Part shown: in pieces, positions 53,302 to 64,000 of the stretch
How the letters are laid out: the number at the start of each line of letters is the position of its first letter
How positions within the stretch are numbered: position 1 is the first letter of the stretch
NCBI GenBank assembly: GCA_032622095.1
Contig: CP136069.1
Location: forward strand, 69,339,319-69,403,318
Reading direction: 5' to 3'
Origin: Siphonodentalium dalli
Taxonomy: Eukaryota; Mollusca; Scaphopoda; Gadilida; Siphonodentaliidae
DNA: 64,000 nucleotides
Made by a program: the position numbers and the translations under genes
The notes under the pieces: generated by a model
What the model was told of the DNA's origin: nothing
The model's database searches: none
Seen by the model: only the letters and a program-made list of their open reading frames with translations

Positions 53302-56060
53302 CGCACCGTCGCATTGTAAACTGCGCACTGGAGCTTTTATCACAAGCGAACCGCTTCCCACGGAGCAGCTTACCCCCAGTGAACATGTTTGTCTAAGAAA
53401 TGTGAACAATGAACATTTTTTTCCGGATGTTAGACAATCAAACTGCCACATAAGGCGTTCATCCATGCTCATCAGAGCACGAAATGTGTGCAAATTAATG
53501 ACACGAAAACTATTTCATGCGGACGACGTACTCTAGACCTACATCCAACGTCATTTCCTATTAACTTTTATTGTTTGTACAGACGGTTTCGAGGTTTGAA
53601 CATCCCGCTTGTCCAAGAAAACCTCCACATACTTACGGAGTCGACGTGTAAACAATATATGGGGATAGTTTCTTCATACATATATGTATTTGGCACACGT
53701 ATTTTCTAGAACATAAGAGATCACCATTTACCGGAGAGTTGATATCTGGGAAGAGATCAGAGTAAAACTACTTTTCTTACATGTCGAAATGGGGAATCCA
53801 TGGGCTACATTTAGTTCCAGCTTGAAACTTGAAAATGATGGCCGAGCCCGAATAGTTAATATTTCGTCGCATCAGTGCTATAATGTAACCCACATTTTCA
53901 ACTTTCCGAGAAAATGTTGACAAAGCATGACGTATTGTTGTATTTATCCCAATGAAAACTGACATTAGCTGTTCATTGAACCACATATTGTTTTCTGTTT
54001 ATTCCCTCGTTTTCTTTTAAAAAGCAATAGCTTGTTTGGAGATATGACATTTTGCGTATGCCAGCGACGATTCGTTTCCGTGCTATAATAAAGTTGTGCT
54101 AATAAATGCAGATTAAGCTAAATATGGTGGCAATCGCATGTGTCTATGAACTATAAAGTGCCTATTCTACACTATGAAAATTCACCCATGTGCATCATCA
54201 TACAGAAATGTGTGGAACAATCACAAAATTTAAATCACCAAATGATCACGTGACTAACATGGAGATACTGCCATATAGCACACATTTTAGAATTCACAAA
54301 CACAAAACAGAAGTCACGTGGACAACCTGAAGCGTCCGATTGGCTGCTGTTGGACATACGACCTCAAAGCACGAATAATTGTAAAGATCGCTGGAGATAC
54401 GACATTTGCTTCACTGGTTTGTGCGAATATTTGTCATCCAATGCAAGGACAGTTTGGCCCATCGGATTGGATTTTTTTCTCACGATTCGAATGGTATCAA
54501 ATACTCATTTCCCGCCATAATGGATATACGACATTATAGCACTGATGAGTCGAGATTTTGTCAACCCGCGGGAAGCCACCAAAGATTGAAAATAAATAGT
54601 TTTGATGTATATGAGCCACATACATGTATATGAGCCAACTATCAACTGCATCCACCACTCACAACTTCCATTATGTGATAAGCTGGGCAGAATCTACCAT
54701 TTTCGTTTTGGAAGCCATATTAGATAAAATTTATTGTTTCTTTTGGTCTATTTGAGATGGAATGTTCACAAATAAAAGAAACGATCAATTATTTTGTAGA
54801 CAAGATCTGCTCACCCCTAAATATCAAATGTGACCAGAACCCCAAAGTCGATTTTGGTTAAATTTCATACCGCATTCGTTATAACTTATTAGTGAAGGAC
54901 CGGAGTAAACTATGATCTAATCTATTAGAAATGTCATTGCTGTAATGATCAGTTGACACGATCATTGAAAGAATATACACATTGTTTCCCAGTTCAGAGA
55001 GCAACAAGTGATAAACAGAAGTGATAGAAAATAGTATTTTTCACATCGGGTGGCCATTTTTGGTACTGATTTTTAAGTTTTTACATAGAGCTAGCATAAT
55101 GGCATCATAAAGAGGTATACATTCGTATTTATTTAGTCAATTTTATTCATCAACCACTACTTATAATGGATTGAATGACACTGTGATCAATATCCGCCAT
55201 TTTCCATATTTTGACCGCCATTTTGAGACAAAGCGCCAATTTGGGTTTCATTGAATTGGAGTATTTATAGATATTGGTATGCCCAACTTACATTGTACAG
55301 TTCTGTCCATTTCTTGTTGATATATGACTGTAATCACAATGGAGAGGTTTGTGGAATTTTATACCGCGTTCTGTAAAATCGAATTTTTGAGGGTGTAGAT
55401 GAGTCTGGGTCCCCATTTATGGTATCTTTCATTGCTCCAATGATGAATTAACATGAATATGACTAATCATTGTCGCCAGTCTGAACCATTATCAAACAAC
55501 AGGAATTGATCTTTAAAATATTAGGCAAAAACTTCAAATGTTCTAGTTTAGGCCGCCATTTTGGCGGCCATCTGGGACGATGGGTTCCATTTTTGCCATA
55601 AACAGGTGGCACAACATTTTACCTTTGCAAAAATGTATACATTTGTATACGTATGACAACATTTGTTCTCACTGTTATCGAATTAATCTCAGTCAGAGTA
55701 TCTTTTGACTAACGGCAGCCATGTTGGACGCCATCTTGGATCCTGAATATTGCCCAAAGCGGATTTTGGATATGTTATAGACGAGATTCTCCCGCGTCGA
55801 ATGACACCAAAACCGCTTCTATACCTATTTCTTCCGGGTCGAACCCTCTGACGACCACACTATCAACTGAATAACTTGACACTGATGCTATAAGCTAGAA
55901 ATTACCAAAACTGCATTGGCCAAATGTTTCAAAGTATAACCAAATTTTGCGAGATATTAAAAAGCGGAAACTTATCAATAAGGACCAGCTTGGTTATCTT
56001 GAAGCTAGCCCGTCGGCCAAGAACAGATTATTTTTTCCCAAAAAATACGCTCATATAGGC
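53302..56060 (+). repeat. 2.7-kb direct repeat, copy 1
   Basis: Almost identical to 61211-64000. It begins at CGCACCGTCGCATTGTAAAC and contains short matching ORFs with no family signature, as well as the dispersed AAGATGG/GGCCGCCATTTTGGCGGCC repeat near 55550-55860. Downstream of copy 1, at 56188-56224, lies a Helitron-like 3' end (GCCTGGACGAAGTTGGGC, then CTAG). Copy 2 runs off the window before that point. Confidence 0.85.
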
Positions 56061-56187
56061 ATGTTTCGGGTAAATTCTGGACCTGGACCGATCCGACTCA
56101 AATTTCACGCGCGACCGTGCTCATATAGGCATGTTTCTGTGCCGACGCTGTATAATCTGCCCAGACGGAGGCAATCACAAAGAGATC

Positions 56188-56224
56188 CCTAAATAGCCTG
56201 GACGAAGTTGGGCACATCAGCTAG
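56188..56224 (+). mobile_element. Helitron-like 3' end after the 2.7-kb repeat
   Basis: GCCTGGACGAAGTTGGGC hairpin, ACATCAG, then CTAG before T. It resembles the ends at 43841 and 34092. It could be the 3' end of an element that includes part or all of the 2.7-kb repeat. Confidence 0.5.
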
Positions 56225-57600
56225 TGGTGTCTAATAACCTAACTTTCATTTTAAAAATTACATAGAATATTCCGGTTTATTAGGACTAACATCGGTTACC
56301 AGTAACTGAAAGCCGAAGTGTCCTTAAATGTACTCGGCTAAATTTGGCTTCTATGCCAACAATCCAGTACACTCAAAATCACTCATAAACAATCGAGTAC
56401 ACCCATACACAACAGATTGCGGACAACATGAGCTGTTATTTTATTCCCAACATCCCATCACTATTATGTGTTTATTTTAACTGGAAGTGGTACTTATCGG
56501 ATGAATTCAGCTGGTTAACATAATAATACTGGAAGAGCACACTGTATTTGATTTTAATTATCTTAATGACAACACACACACATACCCAAATGCTATGTTG
56601 TGGTTGTTTGTCCCAGTGTGTCAGATCAGATCTCAAATAGCAATTGATGAGTAGAATTAACTCTAGTTGGCTGCACACCATTATGGTGGAATTTGGATGG
56701 AGTTGTGGTTAGAGGCTGGAGCTGTTTATTATGAGACAGGGGTGGAAATTTGGGTCTGGTGTGGGGGGGGGCTGGTTTGAAGGAAAGGGAAAGTTTTAAC
56801 GAGTCTCAGTGATTTCATTAAAGAGAAATTTATTAAGAACCCTAACTCAGCCCCTTTTTGACAGGTCATCTCCAATTTAACAAATCTGGATCTCAGTCAC
56901 CCAAAGACCCTTTGCACCAAGCTGATTTTAAAAAAAAATTAATTTAAAATAATTCTTTTTTTTAGATGGTGCACTCATTTGAACAAATCTGAATGCGAGT
57001 CACATAGGGAACAACCACACCAAATATGAACCCATTTGGTCTTATGGTTCTGGAGAAGAAGTTGTTTTAAGAATTACTATGGAGGGAAAGAGTCATGACC
57101 CTGGATTCACAACTATTTGACCTGTTGACCTCATTTTAACAAATCTGCATGTGAGTCACCTATGGAACATCATATATGAACCCATCGATTCCGTCTTATG
57201 GTTCTGGAGCAGAAGACTATTTGTTGACGGACGGATGGATGGACGAACGAGGAATGATGACTATATCTCCACCAGAGACTTTGTCTCAGGTGAGCTAAAA
57301 CTAGTTAATTTTTTAATAATTGAGGCCTAAGCAGAATGAATTCCCCAGGTGAATTTTAAAATGAATAAAAGGTCAGGCGACCAGTGTCCCCCGATGCCGC
57401 TTTGTTAAAGAAATTAAAAAAAATGTTGAAATGTTCTTTCAAGTCGAAAGGGTTAATAATTCCATAAAAGAGTAATTTTTCCGTCATCTATATACATGTT
57501 GCACATCTCCAATATGTGGGTAACAATCTCTGAAGTTACAAATATCTACGATCAAAACTGTAGGATGAGTTGATTACACCATGAAGGTACCCTAGAAATT
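56225..57600. other. Intergenic DNA, no gene seen
   Basis: Contains phrases such as TTATGGTTCTGGAG (57042 and 57196) and AACAAATCTG repeats, about 150 bp apart, marking another decayed tandem element. Confidence 0.45.
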
Positions 57601-58310
57601 ATAAAAAAAATGTTTTTCAAAGTCGAAAGGCCCATAACTCTGGGAAAAATCATTGGATCAAATTCGAACTTGACCTGTATTTTGATATGAATGACCCACA
57701 AAAAAAAAAGAATTTTCAATTAAACAATCCAAACTTGAGTTATCATCCGGAAAAAGAAAAAACAAGAAAAATTGAATTTTCTAAGTCGAAAAGCCCATAA
57801 CTCTGAGAAAAATCATCGGATCAAACTCAAATTCGAACTTGATCTGTATTTTGATATCAATGAATCACATTTTCAATTGAACTGTCCAAACTCGAGTTAT
57901 CATCCGGAAACCAAAGAAAAATTGAATTTTCCAAGTCGAAAAAAAGTCCATAACTGTATGAAAAATCATCGGATCAAACTCAAATTCGAATTCAACCTGT
58001 ATCTTGATATGACTAATCCACATAAAACGGTATTTGCAATTAAAGGATCCAAACTTGAGATATCATCCGGAAACCGAAAAAGTGAGATATTTTCTAAGTA
58101 AAAAAAACTTGAAAGTTGAAAAAAGGGAAATAACTCCACAAAAGAACATCGGATCAAACCCCGAATTGCAGAGCACCTGTGTGCTTGGTTGAGACATCTA
58201 CATACCAAGTTTCAATCAAATTGGATGATCATTACTGGAGTTATAACTCTGGACGGATGGACAGACGGACGGAGCTGATTACAATAGTCCCCCGAAAATA
58301 AATTTTACGG
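57601..58310 (+). repeat. Degenerate ~150-bp tandem repeat
   Basis: Three to four units contain AAGTCGAAAxGCCCATAACT, ATCGGATCAAACTCAAATTC, CTGTATTTTGATATxAATGA and GAGTTATCATCCGGAAA. It ends with GGACGGATGGACAGACGGAC and GGGGGACAATTA. This layout of periodic units and a GACGGA microsatellite suggests another non-autonomous element. ORFs at 57772-58101 are repeat translations. Confidence 0.7.
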
Positions 58311-61210
58311 GGGACAATTAATGATACTAGACCGTTGTGCGGGGTAGATTCACTAAATTCACCTTCTGGGAACCTCACACTACATATGTCCAGCACCACA
58401 TTTTAACCCTTTAGCGTTCAGAACACCCCAGAGCGCCCCGCCGTGTAGCGTCCAGAACACCCTAGAGAGCCCTGCCGCGTAGCGTCCAGAGAGCCCGGAG
58501 TTTTGCGTTTTTTTTCAGTCATAGTTTACAACAAAACTATTGCATTATAACACAACAAATTGCTTTCATTGTTAATGTAAATAATAAAATATATGTTACA
58601 TTATTAATTGTTACGTTTTTGTGGGGTTTTGTGGCAGATTTTGTACAATTTAATCGATAGTTGTCAATAAAATGAAAAGTGGAATGCGGCGGTGCTATTT
58701 TTTGAAGTCGACTAGAGAAATCAGCGTACTCGGGCAACTGTGTATACGGTCGTCTAACTGACATTTATTTATTTTCGAACTTTATTTTTATTTCCAATAA
58801 AATATTTACTTGACTTGTTTATGTTTTTATATCATATGCATCCAAATATAAAACAATCACTACCATTAATTTGACTAACGAAGCTACGGTAAGAGCAAGA
58901 CGACATGCTGATGTTAGTTTTTGTTACTAAGGACGCCGTGTTTGTTCTTACTGCTGTGTTAGTGTGTAGGCCTATTCCCAAATAAAACTGTTTCCAATTA
59001 TTTTTTTATTTTTCCTAATTCTTCACATGATCATATTGACAATATAATATTTTTTATAGTGTATAAAATGTATTGAATAGCAATGCGAGGAACTAATTAG
59101 AAGCTTCCAGCAAACAGCGCGTTTACCAATTTCTGAACACGTGGCTTCCATCCAAGCTGGGCGCGAATTTCAATCTTATAATTATCAATAATTTTTCAAG
59201 AGATATTTATCATTTAATCGAACAAAATTGCACTATTAGTATGTCCTTTGTTACAAGTTGAACATAGGCCAAACAATATATCGATTACCGGTAGTTTAAC
59301 TGTGTACACACCTTGTGTTTTGGCACTAACTGTGATATTCATTGCATCATCATTACATCAAGGTCAAGCCTGTGTCTCAATGTGATTTATTTTTAGAATA
59401 TTTCGTCATCCTTATTCAATACGATGTCTTGCTAACTATTATTTAGTTTGGCATCTCATATATTCACGAAGAGAAAAGCACTGTTATCGACCTTAATGGC
59501 CATTCAATCTTTTTCAAATGACAATATGTGATGGACATGATCTACGCATGTAAATGTGCCAAGATATATCGTAATAAACTGGGTCAAGTTCGAAGTACGT
59601 ACGCATTACGTTCGTGATGTACACAGAAGGAGTTGTTGTCAGCGCTGAATATATAGTTCTTGCGATATATATTTCTATTCCGACATATTAAACATTATAT
59701 TGTTACTGAATAGCATTTCAACTTCTAACCTATGATTTAATAAATTGAAATTTTAGTCTATTAATGCTGTTTTTATGTCTTTTTTTATACATGACACACG
59801 GAGTAATTGTCGAAGTATTTACGTCGACGTTAGACATCTTATTTCTGTATCCTCACGATCATGGCTTGTGTTTTGTTTACATTGGTTACTATTTGTGATC
59901 ACGTGTCAACAACAGTTAATCAGATTTTTACAATACTGGAATCAATTTCACAATGCATTTCCACATTTTATTGAATTTCGTTGGTACATTATTAAATGCA
60001 AATAAATAGAAGTTGGTTAACACTTTGCTAGTGATTGTGGAAAAGTGAAGGTAATTCTGGAAATCGAGGTTACAACGTCAAACTTCATACAAAATCTTCG
60101 CGGTGTTTTTGTTGATAAAATATTGGGGATAATTTTATTAAACGATGTCAAAGTATGGTACGCATTCATATGGACATGAACTAGAGTGATTGGTGCACAT
60201 GTAGATGTCAAAATTTAAAGGAATGCACGTGTAAAACGATCTCATTATTTTATTAGTAAGTGATTGCTAACAGGGGGGGGGGACTTGACTTTCATAAATA
60301 TGAAAATCAATTGTTACCAATTAATTAAAATAAAAAAAACCATCCTTGCAGATAAACAAGAGCCACCATAAGATTTAATAATACATTTTTTCCTATAACT
60401 TTGACGTTACCAGAAAGTTATGTTGGCTGGGGTGACGACGTTCTCTCCTATCAGTATTGGTGTGGGTAATGACGTTAGACATATTACTGTTGGGTGAAGG
60501 GTTAAGGCCTGGTTGGACAACTTGAGAATGAGAAAATACATAGAATTACAGTACAGAATTCAAGTTTATATTTTTTAAATTTAATTGGTCATTACACAAT
60601 AATTAAAATTCATTATGCTTTCTCATATTCCAATACTGTTGACCCTTTCATAATGGGAACTGCGATGGTGCAACATTAAAGATCCTGTGCCAGTGCATTC
60701 TGTTATATATGCGAGTCTCCCATATGGAACCTGGCATATATAAGAAAATGCACTGGCTTACAATGTCAAGGTAAATATTGATACTATGAAAACGCATTCT
60801 CTTATATATAAGGGAATACATTGGCACATGTCTTTCACAAAATTTCAGGAAGTCCGGTCACAGAAGGGTTAAAGGGACAGGCTTGGTTTGAAATATCTGA
60901 GATTGGTAAAAATTGGTGTTATATTGTAGTTAGAAATCTCATCCATGGGGGAACAATAACCATGTAACTAGGCTGTCAATGGTAGTAACAAGTCTGTATT
61001 TAGTGTGTCTGACATTTGCAGAATGAAGTCTCCAGAGGGTGAATTTAGTGACGTTGTACCGCACAGCGGCTAGCATCGCTATAGTCACCCTCTGGGGACC
61101 TCATTCTGCTTATAGGCCTCAACTGTTATAGAAGACCAGGATCAGATTGAAGTTCCCAATTGAAGTTGACGATGTTCACCCATTATAGTCACCTTGATTA
61201 TGCATTTTAT
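58311..61210. other. Intergenic DNA with small repeats
   Basis: Three ~38-bp GC-rich units (GTAGCGTCCAGA) lie at about 58415-58500. A hairpin with AGTGCATTCTGTTATATATG and a near complement lies at about 60690-60770. A hairpin at about 61018-61110 has arms GCAGAATGAAGTCTCCAGAG and complement. The rest is AT-rich. No gene supported. Confidence 0.5.
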
Positions 61211-64000
61211 CGCACCGTCGCATTGTAAACTGCGCACTGGAGCTTTTATCACAAGCGAACCGCTTCCCACGGAGCAGCTTACCCCCAGTGAACATGTTTG
61301 TCTAAGAAATGTGAACAATGAACATTTTTTTTCCGGATGTTAGACAATCAAACTGCCACATAAGGCGTTCATCCATGCTCATCAGAGCACGAAATGTGTG
61401 CAAATTAATGACACGAAAACTATTTCATGCGGACGACGTACTCTAGACCTACATCCAACGTCATTTCCTATTAACTTTTATTGTTTGTACAGACGGTTTC
61501 GAGGTTTGAACATCCCGCTTGTCCAAGAAAACCTCCACATACTTACGGAGTCGATGTGTAAACAATATATGGGGATAGTTTCTTCATACATATATGTATT
61601 TGGCACACGTATTTTCTAGAACATAAGAGATCACCATTTACCGGAGAGTTGATATCTGGGAAGAGATCAGAGTAAAACTACTTTTCTTACATGTCGAAAT
61701 GGGGAATCCATGGGCTACATTTAGTTCCAGCTTGAAACTTGAAAATGATGGCCGAGCCCGAATAGTTAATATTTCGTCGCATCAGTGCTATAATGTAACC
61801 CACATTTTCAACTTTCCGAGAAAATGAAGGTTGAAGTTTTTAGACAACATTTCTTCTAATGTTGACAAAGCATGACGTATTGTTGTATTTATCCCAATGA
61901 AAACTGACATTAGCTGTTCATTGAACCACATATTGTTTTCTGTTTATTCCCTCGTTTTCTTTTAAAAAGCAATAGCTTGTTTGGAGATATGACATTTTGC
62001 GTATGCCAGCGACGATTCGTTTCCGTGCTATAATAAAGTTGTGCTAATAAATGCAGATTAAGCTAAATATGGTGGCAATCGCATGTGTCTATGAACTATA
62101 AAGTGCCTATTCTACACTATGAAAATTCACCCATGTGCATCATCATACAGAAATGTGTGGAACAATCAAAAAATTTAAATCACCAAATGATCACGTGACT
62201 AACATGGAGATACTGCCATATAGCACACATTTTAGAATTCACAAACACAAAACAGAAGTCACGTGGACAACCTGAAGCGTCCGATTGGCTGCTGTTGGAC
62301 ATACGACCTCATAGCACGAATAATTGTAAAGATCGCTGGAGATACGACATTTGCTTCACTGGTTTGTGCGAATATTTGTCATCCAATGCAAGGACAGTTT
62401 GGCCCATCGGATTGGATTTTTTTCTCACGATTCGAATGGTATCAAATACTCATTTCCCGCCATAATGGATATACGACATTATAGCACTGATGAGTCGAGA
62501 TTTTGTCAACCCGCGGGAAGCCACCAAAGATTGAAAATAAATAGTTTTGATGTATATGAGCCACATACATGTATATGAGCCAACTATCAACTGCATCCAC
62601 CACTCACAACTTCCATTATGTGATAAGCTGGGCAGAATCTACCATTTTCGTTTTGGAAGCCATATTAGATAAAATTTATTGTTTCTTTTGGTCTATTTGA
62701 GATGGAATGTTCACAAATAAAAGAAACGATCAATTATTTTGTAGACAAGATCTGCTCACCCCTAAATATCAAATGTGACCAGAACCCCAAAGTCGATTTT
62801 GGTTAAATTTCATACCGCATTCGTTATAACTTATTAGTGAAGGACCGGAGTAAACTATGATCTAATCTATTAGAAATGTCATTGCTGTAATGATCAGTTG
62901 ACACGATCATTGAAAGAATATACACATTGTTTCCCAGTTCAGAGAGCAACAAGTGATAAACAGAAGTGATAGAAAATAGTATTTTTCACATCGGGTGGCC
63001 ATTTTTGGTACTGATTTTTAAGTTTTTACATAGAGCTAGCATAATGGCATCATAAAGAGGTATACATTCGTATTTATTTAGTCAATTTTATTCATCAACC
63101 ACTACTTATAATGGATTGAATGACACTGTGATCAATATCCGCCATTTTCCATATTTTGACCGCCATTTTGAGACAAAGCGCCAATTTGGGTTTCATTGAA
63201 TTGGAGTATTTATAGATATTGGTATGCCCAACTTACATTGTACAGTTCTGTCCATTTCTTGTTGATATATGACTGTAATCACAATGGAGAGGTTTGTGGA
63301 ATTTTATACCGCGTTCTGTAAAATCGAATTTTTGAGGGTGTAGATGAGTCTGGGTCCCCATTTATGGTATCTTTCATTGCTCCAATGATGAATTAACATG
63401 AATATGACTAATCATTGTCGCCAGTCTGAACCATTATCAAACAACAGGAATTGATCTTTAAAATATTAGGCAAAAACTTCAAATGTTCTAGTTTAGGCCG
63501 CCATTTTGGCGGCCATCTGGGACGATGGGTTCCATTTTTGCCATAAACAGGTGGCACAACATTTTACCTTTGCAAAAATGTATACATTTGTATACGTATG
63601 ACAACATTTGTTCTCACTGTTATCGAATTAATCTCAGTCAGAGTATCTTTTGACTAACGGCAGCCATGTTGGACGCCATCTTGGATCCTGAATTTTGCCC
63701 AAAGCGGATTTTGGATATGTTATAGACGAGATTCTCCCGCGTCGAATGACACCAAAACCGCTTCTATACCTATTTCTTCCGGGTCGAACCCTCTGACGAC
63801 CACACTATCAACTGAATAACTTGACACTGATGCTATAAGCTAGAAATTACCAAAACTGCATTGGCCAAATGTTTCAAAGTATAACCAAATTTTGCGAGAT
63901 ATTAAAAAGCGGAAACTTATCAATAAGGACCAGCTTGGTTATCTTGAAGCTAGCCCGTCGGCCAAGAACAGATTATTTTTTCCCAAAAAATACGCTCATA
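61211..64000 (+). repeat. 2.7-kb direct repeat, copy 2 (runs off the window)
   Basis: Near-identical to 53302-56060. The main difference is a ~33-bp extra segment at about 61827-61860 (AGGTTGAAGTTTTTAGACAA...), absent from copy 1. It starts directly after TTTTAT at CGCACCG; the sequence upstream differs from that before copy 1. Confidence 0.85.

Overview
The window looks like nuclear DNA of a marine invertebrate, most likely a mollusc or another lophotrochozoan. This is inferred from AT-rich intergenic DNA with many TACATGTA-type palindromes, many small foldback elements, non-autonomous Helitrons with tandem-repeat cores like the bivalve 'pearl' elements, and a large virus-like DNA transposon. 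I see no intact host gene and no convincing rRNA or tRNA gene. Almost everything recognisable is mobile or repetitive.

Layout. Bases 1-10969 are host intergenic DNA with foldbacks and MITEs (540-666, 2200-2420, 3912-4080, 4498-4620, 5221-6158, 6189-6581), a palindromic minisatellite (about 8170-8860) and a minus-strand Helitron (9881-10520). Bases 10976-29189 are a complete Polinton/Maverick of 18,214 bp, with a perfect 6-bp target duplication (ATTGTC) and about 0.3-kb inverted termini that are themselves palindromic. To its right are an array of AGATATCT palindromes (29380-30259), a foldback (30604-30756), three more Helitrons of the same family (32265-34092), other Helitron ends, a ~50-bp minisatellite (36824-37180), a second Helitron family (43309-43841), a dispersed repeat cluster (43850-47060), a Penelope-like reverse transcriptase fragment split by a MITE (48767-49310), and a 2.7-kb sequence present twice (53302-56060 and 61211-64000).

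The Polinton. A compact minus-strand block runs from right to left: protein-primed DNA polymerase B, an unrecognised ORF split by a 1,162-bp hAT MITE, packaging ATPase, two basic proteins with hydrophobic tails, a conserved unknown, integrase with chromodomain, a small two-segment membrane protein, penton (single jelly roll), a small basic virion-type protein, major capsid protein, a small Cys/His protein, and an adenain-like maturation protease. This is the replication, integration, capsid and packaging set of a virus-like transposon. The copy is decaying: two in-frame stops in the polymerase, one in a zinc-knuckle gene, single-base frameshifts in the penton gene and in the split ORF, and the hAT insertion.

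The most unusual part is 24.7-28.8 kb. Three divergent gene pairs are each arranged around an inverted-repeat intergenic region. Two pairs share almost identical ~590-bp divergent promoters and 3' flanks but carry unrelated coding sequences, like interchangeable expression cassettes. All four of these genes end 19-22 nt before a perfect histone-type 3' stem-loop (GGCCCTTTTCAGGGCC, with an additional GGTCCTTTTCAGGACC that preserves pairing), mostly followed by ACCA-like bases. This suggests that a virus-like transposon uses the host's replication-dependent histone mRNA 3'-end pathway. One of the four genes resembles an OTU-type cysteine protease with a replaced nucleophile.
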